Positions 21,771 to 33,650 of a DNA stretch of 57,100 nt are shown in pieces. The stretch is taken from contig JBBHKE010001336.1 in the NCBI GenBank assembly GCA_037447655.1, positions 64,001-121,100 of the forward strand. The letters are read 5' to 3'. Under the pieces are notes generated by a model that saw nothing but the letters and a program-made list of their open reading frames with translations, did no database searches and was not told the origin of the DNA. How positions within the stretch are numbered: position 1 is the first letter of the stretch; each line of letters begins with the position of its first letter. The DNA is from Zygnema cylindricum (taxonomy: Eukaryota; Streptophyta; Zygnematophyceae; Zygnematales; Zygnemataceae). The position numbers and the translations under genes were made by a program.

Positions 21771-22770
21771 CTCTAATTTTTTATCTAAATCTCAAAGATA
21801 ATTTCTTCTGAATGTAAACTTTTTGAACTTTGCTGTTTTTTTTTACAATGGACATTATAACATTTTTTATAATCCTTCTTTTTAAAGAAACAAATAACAA
21901 CTTTTATATGTAATCTTTGAGAATAGTTTTTGTCTTCTATAGATCACATATTTCCCTTTATGGTTTTATTTTTTTCTTTTCAAAAAATACCATTTATGAT
22001 TGGAAAAAAATCTCACAATTGGTATCATTTACCCCTCCTCCTCCCTCAATCCTTTGATTTGTTTTCAAATAATTTACATGTTTTTATTTTTTATTTCTGA
22101 CTTTTAACTTTCATTAGATGTTCCCATATACTAAAATAATTTACCATCTTCCTTTCTCAATAAAAAAGTCTATTATTAAAATTAGTGATATTAACTTCCT
22201 TGGAGACACTAAATTTTTCTTAAGATAGTACATCAGTTTCTTCGTCGAGTTAACTTTTTTTTTTACCTTTTTTTTTTTCTTTGTTTATTTGTTTTCGTTC
22301 CGGTTCTTTCGGTATCTCTCCGTTTTTTTTTTCCACTCCCTCCCTGTTTTCAGATGGTTTACCATTGTAGATATATTGTTGTTGATTCATTGTTATTATT
22401 ATTGTTTTTATTTTTTTTTGCCTTTGTAGGTTTTAAATAAAACTCATTATCGATGTCAATTGGGCAATATACTTGTTTTTTTTTATTAGGGTTAATATTA
22501 TTTTTGCCACTTGATCCATTTTTTTCTCCTCGTACACTCCTCCGATTTTCCATTGGAGACCGTCAACCAAACCCTAAAAACCCTAAAAAACTTAAAACTC
22601 TAAAACCCTAAAAAAACCTTAAAAACCCCTAAAGAACTCTAAAACCCTAAAACCCCAATGAAAACTTTAAAAACCCTAAAAAACTCTAAAAAACCCTAAA
22701 GACCATAAAAACCCCAAAAGGCCATAAAAACCCTGAAAAAACTCTGAAAACCCTAGAAGCCCCTAAAAAC
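20467..22770. repeat. 3' flank of the bHLH gene: tail echoes, simple repeats, telomere-like repeats
   Basis: 20538-20641 and 20735-20826 are diverged tandem copies of the last coding stretch and stop region of the bHLH gene (shared words GACAAAACGGAGAA and CATGGAAAG). Four copies of a 19-22 bp unit around AAGGAATTTGTCTTTTCTC lie at 20907-20990. A (TA)n tract of about 60 bp sits at 21706-21768. 22560-22760 is a degenerate array of CCCTAAA-like units, with more at 21660-21700. No other gene is apparent. T-rich runs at 22240-22330 may belong to unrecognised repeats. Confidence 0.6.
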
Positions 22771-23207
22771 TAGTGGTGTATCGGTAAAAAACTTATCGCA
22801 AATCAATACTGATAGTTATCGGTTACCGAACGGCGAGGGGTCCCGATATATCGCTCCCGAGACCAACGATTTCCTTTTTGGTGATAAGTGGAAAAAATAT
22901 TGTACGCTATATAATAATATTTTATAATATACTGCATTATATTTTTCACTTTATGTAGCGTTGCATGCCACGTGTGACAACATGTTCCATACTCTAACGG
23001 AAGAACGACAGTTCAGTAAAACGGTATAAACCATACAATTATCGCCGATAGTTATCGAACCGGAGTTATCTCGACAAAAAACCGATATTATCGGTTTCTC
23101 ATCGCGATAACACCGATACCAATATATTGTGCCAATTAATCGATTATCGGTAGGCCAAAAAAGGGACATATCGGTCATCGGCAAATGGCTACTGATACAC
23201 AACACTA
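22771..23207. mobile_element. hAT-type MITE, 437 bp, with perfect 8-bp target duplication
   Basis: The left end TAGTGGTGTATCGGTAA pairs with the right end TGATACACAACACTA. CTAAAAAC occurs immediately before (22763-22770) and after (23208-23215) the element. An 8-bp duplication and a TIR of the TAGNG type assign the family to hAT. The insertion lies at the edge of the degenerate CCCTAAA array. Confidence 0.85.
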
Positions 23208-23215
23208 CTAAAAAC

Positions 23216-23849
23216 TAATGTGGTGTCTCAAAGGCTCCTTGCCGATATTCGATATGTACCCAATTTTTGGTACCCGATAATCAATATATACGATATACCG
23301 GCCGATATCACGATATATTAAATAAGAAAAAAAACCACGATTACGGTTTATCACGATTTTTATTTTTTTAATTAATCTAATCGCGATATATTGAAGTGAC
23401 GCTAGGTCAATTTTTTTTCAGAAGCAGCCACCCCCTTCCCCACCCCCCCCTATAGCGCGCACCCAATTGGGGGGGGGGGGAGGAGATCTTCCTTACAATT
23501 AACGGTGGTATGTACCGTACCGTATCTGTACGGAAAGCGACCTCCTAAATATATCGCAATAATTTTTGTTGGTCCCTGAACGATATATTGTGCCCACAGA
23601 CCGTTCGATATTCGATATATCGAATATCGGATTTATCGCGATATCGCAACGATCAGATTGACAAATCCGACGTGTGGACAAAGAAAAAACTTTTTTAAGT
23701 GGGAAAAAACACATTAAACGTAATAACGATGTTTATTCTGATATTCCCTTGCCACACTAATAGTGGTATACATAGATTTACTTTTGGATTTTTTTCATTT
23801 CATGACCTTGAAACACACTAACTCCAATCCAACGTAGAGTCACGGAAAA
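23216..23849. repeat. Diverged CGATATAT-rich element and G/C homopolymers
   Basis: 23230-23330 and 23570-23660 hold inverted CGATATATCG-type sequences resembling the interior of the 10251-11080 hAT MITE, without intact termini. 23440-23485 has runs of C and G that are prone to assembly error. No gene is seen. Confidence 0.5.
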
Positions 23850-24391
23850 AAAAAAGTGAAACTCATGAAACGACTATCGCTTCAGAGGAGGGCTTTTCTG
23901 TGCGTCAGGAGGTTTCTAATATTATTCCCTCGCGTCGGATAGATATTGTTTTACTTGATGGTGCCCGTCGTATCTTCGGTGATATTGTCGTGGCGAACCC
24001 TACTTCAGCAACGGTTGTTGGTCAGGCGGCTCGACATGTTGGGGTGGCGGCTCGTGATGCCGCTAGGGCGAAGGAGAGTGATTATGCCCACCGGGACCCT
24101 ATGGATGACTTTATTCCGATGGCGGTCGAGATCTTTGGTTGTCTGGGTGTTGCAATGGACGAGTTTCTCCGTACTTGCGCTCGACGTGCTTTCGAGCGCC
24201 GAGGACCTGGGAGCCCTCCTCCTTCGGTTCTTACTTCTTTTTATCGTCAACGCTTATCTGTGGCTTTACAACGAGTGCAGGCTTCTATTCTCCTCCGATC
24301 GGCTGTTGCGGTTATGGATCGTCGCCGTGTTCCGGAACTCCCTCAACGTGCTCCCCCGGGTTGGGGGGACTTACGGGGTTGCTTTTCGTAG
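23850..24391 (+). pseudogene. Relic of a retroelement ORF: C-terminal domain after reverse transcriptase
   Basis: An open frame runs from about 23850 through 23900 (SEEGFSVRQEVSNIIPSRR) to a stop at 24389-24391, with no ATG at its start. It contains RRIDIVLLDGARRIFGDIVV, then MDDFIPMAVEIFGCLGVAMDEF and a basic C-terminus with LSVALQRVQASILLRS. This order (D-I-V.. strand, FxPxAVExxGxxG, amphipathic end) is what I recall from the C-terminal domain that often follows reverse transcriptase in non-LTR-like elements of plants and algae. It is possibly a nuclease fold. The segment is GC-rich against AT-rich flanks, as expected for foreign coding DNA. No reverse transcriptase is present upstream, so I call it a 5'-truncated relic. 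Family assignment is tentative. Confidence 0.55.
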
Positions 24392-25167
24392 ATTATTTAA
24401 TTGAGTTGGGATTGGGGTTGTAGATTTGGGTTTTTCCAGTTGCCGTGCTTTTCATTTTGGGTTTGGGTGCTTTTATTTTCCTTGTTGTTGTTTTCTTTTT
24501 GTTTTTGTGTTCCTGTTTTTGTTTATTCCCCTGCTGGTAGTTTTTCGGTTTTGGCCATGCCACCCCTTTTGTACCCCGGACTCAGATGGTTTACCATCGT
24601 GCTTTTTAATTTATCTGGCCCAGTATGTGCCTTTAAAGGGAAAAAAAAAATGTTCTTTCAAAAACGTTCCTCTTACAAGAGATACGGATACTCTTCTTAC
24701 ACATAGAAACTGTTCTCGCTGTTAAGTATTCCTCTTCACACAATTGCTTCTCACAAGAACACGGCATATAGAATAAATCTGTGGCAGAATTATAAAATAT
24801 ACTTCACAAAATGTGCAATACTTTACGGAATAATATTTTATGGAACGATCAATACTTTACAGAAAGCTCAATACTTTACGGAATGTTCAATACGTAATAA
24901 CGGAATCTGTCATATAATTGCTCACCATTGAATCATACGTAATACAAAACACAAACTCACATACAAATCCATAAGTCAAACCCGACTAAAAAAAATAAAA
25001 AAGGCTTAAACGTTACAAAGATTAAACTTAATCAAAAAAAGTGCGACCAACTGTTACTTTGGAATGTGCGTGGTCTAAAATAACAAATAATCTTGAATTT
25101 CAAATACAACTTAAAAAAAATAAAAATCAAAATTGTTCCTAAAAAGTCAAACCAAAAGTCAAAAGAT
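24392..25167. other. Intergenic stretch, no gene seen
   Basis: 24400-24620 is T/G-rich and could be the 3' tail of the retroelement relic. 24820-24920 repeats ATACTTTACGGAA-like words about four times. The part nearest 25167 should contain the 3' UTR of the TFIIH gene on the minus strand. Confidence 0.4.
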
Positions 25168-28100
25168 TTAAGTTGCTTGCGTTGCCGGAATCGATTGTCG
25201 TCCAAAAGTTGCCCTGGAAAATAAAAAATCAACAAAACTAATTTTCTTAGTTGATTTTTAAACATGTTAGTTACTTTTTAAATTATTGTTATTTCTTAGA
25301 TTTTAGTCGATTCTTAAACAATAATTACTATGTTAAATTTTAGTTCTTTCTTGAAATTTAAGTTACTTCTTAAATCAAATAATTATTTACACTTCAAATG
25401 TTCTTTTAATAAAACAAAACAAATGTTATCGAATCTTATCCCATCAACAAGAGGAGGGAGGAGGAGGGAGGAGGGAGGAGGGGGAGGAGGGGAGGGGGAG
25501 GAAGGAGAGGAGAGAGAGGGGAGGATGGTAGAGGGAGAGAGGGAGAGGGAGGAGAGGAGAGGAGAGGAGGGAGAGGGAGAGGAGAAGGGAGAGAGAGGAG
25601 AGGGAGAGAAGGAAGAGAAGAGAGGGAGGGGGAGAGAGAAGGACGTCTTTCACTTACCCGCAAGTTGAACAAACTCTGCATTGTTTGCAAAAAATGGATA
25701 GACAGACGGAACACACAAAACCGATGTCGATCGTCTTTTTGTGGCAAAAACACCTACAATCCTCATATATATCAAGTATTATATTCATTATAATTATTTT
25801 CCCGTACCAGTTCATTTTGTTTTAAATCGTCTCATTTTCTTAATACTTGCATTATAATAGTACATTACCTTTTTAACATTGACGCAATGATTGTTCTCCT
25901 ATTTTAAAACCTTAAATGGTTAAGAATGATAATGAGTCGGTCTTCTTCAACAATGGAAAACTAAAACTGAAAAAAACTTCAAATACGACGAAATGGATTT
26001 ACTATTTCTTTGATTTTGTTGTTCAGTTGACCGCAAAAATCAGGGAAAGCGATAGTTTTAGTGAAGAAGAGGATGGAAAGAGGATGAAAGTAGTAGAGAA
26101 TTTGGTAGGGAAGAAAAATAGATAGTAAAGGAGAGGAAGAACACGAAGAAAAGAAAAAAGATAGGGCGAGAAAAAGAGGTATTGGATAGAGATGGGAGGA
26201 CTGGAAGGACAAGAAGGGAAGGGAAGGATAAGAAGGGAAGGGAAGGATAAGAAGGGAAGGAAAGAAAATCTTACGAGGCACGAAAATCTACACCCACGGG
26301 ACGAGGTAGTTGGAGAAACCGTCTCGAATGAAGGTCTGTTGCTGAAACCATCTGAAATATGAAAACATTTTTTTTTAAAAAAGGTAAAGATTTCATTTGG
26401 TCCTATTCCTTTCACATTAAACTTGAACAAGTGATCGAATCTTGGTCAGATTTGAGATTTTTAGGGTTACAAAACTGGCATAAAAGAGTCACAAAGGTCG
26501 GTATAAAAAATAATTAAGTTAAGAGATGCCGTCTCCCCATGCTTCAAAAATTTGAATTAAATCCCTCCTCTCATCTCCTCTCTCTCTCTCTCTTCCCTCC
26601 TCTCCACACTCCTCTTCTCCCTCCCTCTATCTCTTCCTCCCTCTCTCTCTCCCTCCCTCCCTCCCTTCGTCTGTCCCGTCATCGTTTTTCTCTCCTCTCC
26701 TTTTCTCTCTTCCCTTCCCTCTTCCCTCATTTCCCCCCTTTTCTCCTCCCTCTTCTATCTCTCTTCTCTCCTCCCTTCCCTCCTCTCCCCCCTCCTTTCC
26801 TCCCTCCCTCCTCTCCTCCCTCCCTCCCCTCGTTTACTGACAAAAACAGTAATTATCATTAAATATTGAGATATTCCATAATGAGTCAATCACAATTACC
26901 GGCATAACCAACTTAAAATTCCCTTCATTTTAGATAAGAAAATTATTTTCGAAATATTTCACGACGAGACAATCACTATTACTGACACATATTCAGTGTC
27001 ACATACATATTCAGTGATACATTACAATACAGTACGGCCTGTTTTGTCATTTAGTGGACACCAACATTTCAAAAAAATGATGACGGAATAGTGATTTGAT
27101 GATTAAACAAAGATTTAAAGACGAGAGAGATACCGATGATAATAATGATGATAACAAAGATGACAATATGACAGAGAAAAAAAGAAAAAAGAATGAAGAA
27201 TAAAGAGGATGAATAAAGAATGAATGCTGATAAAGAGAATGATGGAGAAAATGATAATGATAGCAATTATTGGCAGAAAAAAGTCCCTTGTTCTTGAAGA
27301 AGACTCCATGTGTTCGCAACATCGACAAGATCTCTTCTCCTTTTTTACCCAAAAACATATTTCCAGGAGAGTTTTGAAAAACAATCATGTATATTTCATA
27401 CAGAGCTTTAACTTTATCCCCATACTTTTCAATTTACAAAATATACTCTGTGAATTTGACACCATTTATACCTTATCACACGATTAACGAGACATATTCC
27501 AGTTCTGAAAAACATACAATTATGTATGTTAATTAATACATAGCTTTAACTTTATCCTCAAATAGTTCAATTTACAAAAAATACTTTTGAAAATTTAAAA
27601 ATACTTACAATCATATACTGAAGGAGAGCGTCAGGACGTCGTGGCTTCAGATAAACGCCACCTGTCAAATGGGAAGCCTGAGATAGCACCAAAATGAAGG
27701 AAATCTGATTAAGAAAAAAAAATTCCCATCCTTTTTTGCTTTCTTTAAAATAATGTTTCTTTCATCCTTTTTTAGGTTGTTGTGTGACTAAAAATGGTTA
27801 ACAACTAAAAAACTGTTCAACCAATCCGGAGAAGGGGGGGGGGAGGAGGGAGGGAGGAGAGGGAGAGGGAAGGAGGGAAGGGTGGATGGAATGGAAGGAA
27901 TGGAATGGAAAGAGAAACAGGACCACGGAAAGGGATAAAAGAGGGAGACGAGCATAAGAAAAGTACAAAGAGAAAAGGAAAAGAGCAGAGAGAAATGGTA
28001 AAGTAAGAAGGAAGAGAAAAAGGGAAACATTGAAGAAAAGTTTTAAGGAAAAAAATAGAGGAAAAAAAATGATTTTTTTTTTCCTACCTGCTGAAGGAAT

Positions 28101-30244
28101 GGTGAGTCAGTATTTCCGACCATACAAGTATCAATTGGAACCTGAAAAAAAAACCCATTCTTAATCCATTTTATAATAAGTGAAAACTTTTAACACATAT
28201 TTACTCCAGTAAAAGACTAAAATTAGATTTTAAGTTATTAGATTCTAAGTATTGAGTTGTTTCTGGTATAAAAAAAAACTCAAGCCATGAGTTACATGCC
28301 AACCCATTAAGAACCTTTTCCTCAAAAAAAAGTTAGTTTTCTTTTCCCTTCATTAGGGGAAAAAATGGAAAAAGCTTATAAAACGTAATAATAAATGATT
28401 ATTTAGACATGTGAATAGGATAATGAAGAAAGAAAACAAAAAAAAAATGCAAATTGTTACTGAAAACAGAAATTCAAATTCAGCAAATCAAATACTCTAA
28501 TAACAAGAAAGGGGAAAATTATTACTCTCGATCGCTGGGCCGAAAAAAATGAGTTCATCAGAGCAATGTATCTGCAAAACATCACAAAAAAAGTGGACAC
28601 CCTAAAAAAACCTTCCAATTTCTTTTTCACTTTAAAGTGTCGTCGATAACTTTCTTACATCAATTTTTTTCCTATTCCAGACATTTGAAAGAAGAGAGTC
28701 GTATACCATAATTGGTGAGGATTGATACTCATTTTACATTAACAACTGTTTTGAGGTGGAACCAAAACTCTCTTTCTCTCTCCCTCTTCCTCTCTTTCCC
28801 CTTCCCAAGCTGTTTGAAAACATTAGACATGAATACTGTGGACTCAAACAAATAAAATTTCAAAAAATCCTCACTAAATATGGGAAACTAGAGAAGACCT
28901 GTTGGTTTCGAGGATAATACCAATACAATAATCATAATAAATAACAATTCCATAAAAAATAAAAATTCCATAATAAAGAACAATTCCATGAAAAACAATT
29001 ACGGGCGTTAATAAGACCCATTAGTAATTCAAATCTTTGTGATTTTTCCAAAAAACGTCCACAAATCCTAATTCCTGGCATTTCTAAAAAAACGGAGACA
29101 ACCTTGTGAAGCTAAAAAAAAGCTTAAAAACTTTTAAATTTCAAAGCCAATATTTACTTGTTTTTTTTTACTTGTTTTTTATTCTGTATCTTGCAAACTC
29201 TAAAACAACCGCAAAAATGTAACAAAATGAAAAACAATGACAACAAGAACCGACAAAAAACTATCAGTTTTAATACTCTTTTTACCCTTTTCAGAATGAT
29301 GGGAAAAAAAAATAAGGCTGTATTTGCAAGCTATATAAAATTTCAATATCGCAAAACCTTTATGGGGTATCAAATTAACCTGCTGCTGTCCATTGTTTTT
29401 TTCCATATTAAAGGAAAGAGAAAATCTTGAAGCGATTGCCATACTCATTATTGAAAAAAAATTCTTGAACATTACACCAGTTTACCATCACTGAAAAGCA
29501 AATATAAATGCTCCCAGTTTTATATTTCCTATAAAATTATAGAAATGCTCCCAGTTTTGTATTTCCTATAAAATTATATAAATACTCCCAGTTTTATATT
29601 TTCCTATAAAATTATACAAATGCTCCCAGTTTTATATTTACTATAAAATAATACAAATGCACCGAGTTTTATGTTTCCTATAAAATTACAAATATGTCAT
29701 GAGCTTCGCTTTTCCTCCAGCAAAATATTTGAATACCCTGTGAATCATCTGAATAGTATATTTTCCAGAAATCTACGAGAATAAAATTATAATTTACTAA
29801 CGGACCTTTTTTATTATTATTGCATTTTTCTGTTTATCTTGTTTTTTATCTTCTCCTGTCACAAAAAAAAGGCAGTTTTGGGAGGCAACCTATCATTCAG
29901 AAAATCCCATACTTAAAAAAAAAAATCATTTTCACAACAGGTAATAGAGGGAGAGGGAGAGGGAGAGGGAGAGGGAGAGGGAGAGGGAGAATCGCACTCA
30001 CTGCTGAGAAGCATCTGCTGAGCCCTGAAGACATAATATCTGTTCCCTCCCAAGACTGCTTTCCGCATAAGATACTCATCTTATCCTCCTGCACAAAGCT
30101 CTCTCTCTCTCTGCATCAAGAAAAACAAACACAATAGGAACAAGTGGGACAAGATATGACGTGACTCCACAAACAATTGCTAAACGAAATGTATCGTTAT
30201 CGCCGATTATCGATTAATACAATATAAATCCCTAATATCTATCC

Positions 30245-30289
<45 letters not shown>

Positions 30290-33200
30290 TTGTAGACTGC
30301 AAAGATTACTGAAACAAAGAGGAAAGCCTGAATCTTGATCAGCACTAATATGCATATACATATATTATTTTACATATTTACATATAGCTTTTCTATAATG
30401 CAAAGAACTGATTTCATCCTGATCACGCAACAATTTCCGACTTTGAAACACTTTTGTCTTTAGTGGCAAGTACTGCGGAAAAATATGTCTATCAGGAAAA
30501 TGAGGAGAGATTAATCGGTGATTGCCTCACCCGGGGGTGTGGTTGAGGAGGAGGGCTCCGCATTACTTTTGTGATATCTGCAAAAAAACAGGAACAAAAA
30601 AGAAAGAAGAGAACAATTTTTTTTCAGCATTCACAATTATATATAGACAATGACCGATTAAGTTTCGACAATCGAAGAGACAAGTTTTCCTTATAGCTGA
30701 AAATCTATGGCTATTTTTCTCCTACAGAACTTTTACACTCCTATATCTGACATGCCTCCTCCACCTTGATACACAGTTTGTTGGACTTAGTACTTTGCTA
30801 GAAGCTCACCTTGTTTTTAGTCTTAGGCCTCTACTAGAAGCTTGTCTTATTTTTGTTATTTCTGGTTTTATTTAATAACGAAAACTGGAATGCTAGTTTT
30901 CGTTATTTAGTTAGCTTTCTTATTCTAGTTCACGTTATTAGTCAGTCTGTCCTTTCGATTCTTTTTGTTTACTTTAAAGCGTTCAGCTTAGCATCTAGTG
31001 ACAGATCAGATCCTAAGCTGTCTGCCGCTTTTTCACTCCTATATCTGACATGCCTCCTCCACCTTGATACACAGTTTTCATTCATAATAATAAGATTACA
31101 TAATATAAATATTTTCAGTTTTTTATTCAAGGTGTGATGCTATACATACCAGTCACTCAGTCTCCTTGGTCACAAAAAAAAAAGGTTCGTGTTTTAAAAA
31201 AAATCACCATGGCATCAAGAAAAGGAAATTGGTGTTATAATAGAAAAACAATATTATTGGTGTTAAAACAAAAAAAAATAAGAAGGTGGTGAACAAACAT
31301 GTCAAAGCGAGAGAGAGAGATCCGGATAGAAGTGAAAACTTGGAGCATTGCTCTTGTTCCTCTTTCGACATTTTTTCAAGCGTCGTAACCTCCATTGTTG
31401 CAAATTCTTGCACATTTTTTGCTATTTCTTCCATTGGGGAAATAGGTTGTCCCTCTCTCTGCTTTTGATTCGGTAAAGACGAATCATTACGCCCATTTTG
31501 TTCATTTGTAGAAGGAGAATGAAAGAGGAATTGACTGCATACAAAGATAAGATGTAGAAAATTTAAATTCGACAATAGAAAATTAAAAATAGGGATGCAC
31601 GGTACAAGGGGAAACCGATGATAAGAGGAAAAAACAGAGCTGCTTTTTGGTCGCTAGTCCAACTTCACTTTTTTTTTTTTTTTTTAGTGTTCTGTTTTGT
31701 ACTTAAATGTCTACAAAGTGGATTTTGTGAGAGTCCATAAATCTGGAGAAGCGAAAGTGCATAGATGCCTTCCATGGTACAAATGAGAAACAGAAAAAAA
31801 AAAATCAAACAAAAATAGTTGAGCTTAAAGGATACTGATTATTAAAGTACAGACTGCAAGTAAGTTCAGTTTTTTTTTTTTTCTCTAGATTTAGTATTGG
31901 AGAAATAAGTAAGACAAAGTCAAAAATCTTAAACAGCAGTCCAAATTACCAAGCAGAAGCTCCAGTTGGGAGAGAGAGAGGGAGAGGGAGAGGGAGAGAG
32001 AGAGTGAGAACGAGGGAGAGGGAACGGGAGAGGGAGAGGGGAAGAAGTAGGGCTAGAGAGAGGGAGAGGGCGAGGAGAGGGAGAGGGGAAGGATTAGGGC
32101 TAGGGAGAGGGGAGGAGAGGGAGAGGGAGGGGGAGTGGGGGGGAGGGGGAGGAAGAGAGAGAGAAAGAGAGGAATGATTTATGAGAATTACCAAGTAGAA
32201 GCCCCAGTTGCTATGACAGCAAGACGGTTTTGATGATGTAGAGCTAAAAAAGAATTCACCAAAAAAGATACCTGTTTGAGAAGAATGCAAGTTTTTTCTC
32301 AGAATACTGAAATCCCATTAGCCAATTGAGGCTACATATGAACCATAGGTCAAATGTGAGAAAACATTGAAAACACTATATGTGGTTTGCCCAGTCTCTT
32401 TACGTGTTATACGGTATACTATGCGTATAGTATGAGGTAACCATATATAGTGTTTCCAGTTGGTTTCAAACATTTGAATATAATCCGAACCAAAAAAAAA
32501 AAAACAAAAAACAAAAACAAAAATAAAACAAAAACAAAAAAAAAAACAAAAAACAAAAAACAAAACAAAACAAAAAACAAAACAAAAAACAAAAACAAAA
32601 CAAAAAACAAAACAAAAACATCTCAGATCCATGTATGTTCAAGTGTAAAAATATTAATTTCATGTATCAACAAGAACATTAGACAGCAGATGATAATTCT
32701 CCACTCAAAATTGCATGGTAAAATTTGAAAGATTACGTTTAAAAAAATAGACATTTCATCAAATTATAATTACAAGAGCTTTGGGAAACCTCGCCTGTGA
32801 GAGAAATTGAGAAAAGGACAACGACGCTTCCGCAGAACTGGCGTTACGCTCGTCACATGACCAAAAAAAGGGGTTTGCTTCAAGAAGAAGCACAAGGAGA
32901 CTAACATCATCTGAAAACAACGACAAAAAAAAAAAAACAAAAAAAAAAAATCAATTCTAGATTTGTTCTCAATTTATTCTAAATTTGGAAAATGAAAGTG
33001 GTTTAAAGGGTTCAAACCGATGACTTAAAACGTTAAAAAGCAGCTCTAGTAAAGGTGAAAAAAAAACATTTTACCATAGAAGGTATAAATTTTAATTGAA
33101 AATTAAAAAATTTGGTTAACTACTTTACAGTAATGCAGGACAAAAAAATAAATATAAAAAAATGACATATTTTCCTAGCTTCCGTGCCAAGAAGTTGCAA

Positions 33201-33473
33201 TATAGATTTTTTACTTGTCATGATAAAAGAAATCCAAAGAAAAACACAAAAACAGTTCAACCTTTGTGTTTCATCTAAAACGAGATTATATGCAGGTCTC
33301 TCTCCCTCCCCCTCTCCCTCTCTCTCTCTCCCACTCTCCCTCTCTCTCCCTCTCCCTCTCTCTCTCCCCCTCTCCCCCTCTCTCTCCCTCTGTGAAGTCA
33401 TTAAGAAAAATAAATTAATTAGAAGTAGTTTAAATGGTTTACCTGTTGCTTCAACAAGCACAGGCTCAGACAT
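25168..33473 (-). CDS. TFB4: TFIIH core subunit Tfb4/p34 (GTF2H3), 13 exons
   Basis: Exons on the minus strand are 33473-33443, 32910-32795, 32305-32272, 32243-32192, 31534-31299, 30577-30531, 30039-30002, 28571-28526, 28141-28088, 27677-27609, 26351-26275, 25753-25658 and 25213-25168. They total 942 nt (313 residues), and every junction agrees in phase. The order matches plant Tfb4: [17 protein letters not shown] (start of the von Willebrand A fold), [101 protein letters not shown], and a Cys-rich zinc finger with [18 protein letters not shown] and [10 protein letters not shown]. Tfb4 pairs with p44/Ssl1 in the TFIIH core, acting in transcription initiation and nucleotide excision repair. 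The first vWA Asp of the usual DxNP is Glu here. Intron 2 seems to use a GC donor. Exon 3 is the least certain. Confidence 0.9.
25445..25642. repeat. GA-rich low-complexity tract in Tfb4 intron 12
   Basis: About 200 bp of imperfect GAGGGAGAGG. It ends about 15 bp from the exon-12 donor (GTAAGT at 25657, minus strand). Long frames read through it on both strands are artefacts. Confidence 0.9.
26090..26272. repeat. GA-rich tract in Tfb4 intron 11
   Basis: Repeats of GGGAAGGAAGGATAAGAA begin at the donor of exon 11 (26274, minus strand) and fade about 180 bp further on. Confidence 0.8.
26539..27608. other. Tfb4 intron 10 (part)
   Basis: 26560-26830 is a CT-rich low-complexity tract. 27382-27446 and 27516-27584 are diverged copies of one AT-rich segment (AGCTTTAACTTTATCC...CAATTTACAAAA). 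No exon is seen between exons 10 and 11. Confidence 0.6.
27830..28060. repeat. GA-rich tract in Tfb4 intron 9
   Basis: Imperfect GGGAGAGGAAGGA repeats, including several GGAATGGAAT units near 27890. They begin about 30 bp from the exon-9 donor on the minus strand. Confidence 0.8.
28572..30001. other. Tfb4 intron 7 with 37-bp tandem repeat
   Basis: 29505-29692 consists of about five copies of a 37-38 bp unit built on ATGCTCCCAGTTTTATATTT. 29946-29990 is (GGGAGA)n, touching the exon-7 donor at 30001 on the minus strand. No exon is seen in between. Confidence 0.7.
30578..31298. other. Tfb4 intron 5 with a 49-bp direct repeat
   Basis: 30731-30779 and 31029-31077 are nearly identical (ACTCCTATATCTGACATGCC...ACACAG), 298 bp apart. 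They flank an AT-rich segment containing ACGAAAACT and AGTTTTCGT as inverted words. A large duplication or an insertion product is possible. A (TA)n tract at 30247-30288 lies in neighbouring intron 6. Confidence 0.6.
31944..32175. repeat. Echo of Tfb4 exon-4 end plus GA-rich tract
   Basis: 31944-31967 (AATTACCAAGCAGAAGCTCC) repeats the exon-4 donor edge at 32186-32209 (AATTACCAAGTAGAAGCCCC) with about two changes, including the GTAATT donor on the minus strand. The interval between them is almost pure GA-rich repeat. Confidence 0.8.
32371..32455. mobile_element. Tiny fold-back element, 85 bp, in Tfb4 intron 2
   Basis: AACACTATATGTGGTT at the left and AACCATATATAGTGTT at the right are inverted repeats with one mismatch. 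A further short palindrome (ATACTATGCGTATAGTAT) lies in the middle. It could be a miniature transposon or a stem-loop. Next to it, 32494-32620 is an AAAAC-type simple repeat. Confidence 0.5.
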
Positions 33474-33475
33474 TA

Positions 33476-33519
<44 letters not shown>

Positions 33520-33650
33520 CCCCCTCTCTCTCTCTCTGCCCCCCTCTCTCTCTCTCATCTGGCCCCCTCTCTCTCTCTCCCTCTGCCCCTCTCTCTCCTC
33601 CCTCTCTCCCCCCCTCTCTCTCTCTCTCTCTGCCCCAAAAGGAGACCAAA
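33474..33650 (-). promoter_or_regulatory. (GA)n tract immediately upstream of the Tfb4 start codon
   Basis: On the minus strand GAGAGAGAGTGGTA runs directly into the ATG at 33473. About 160 bp of GA-rich sequence (33479-33640 on the plus strand as CT) precedes it. GA repeats near plant start sites can bind BBR/BPC-type factors; here that role is inferred from position only. Confidence 0.4.
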
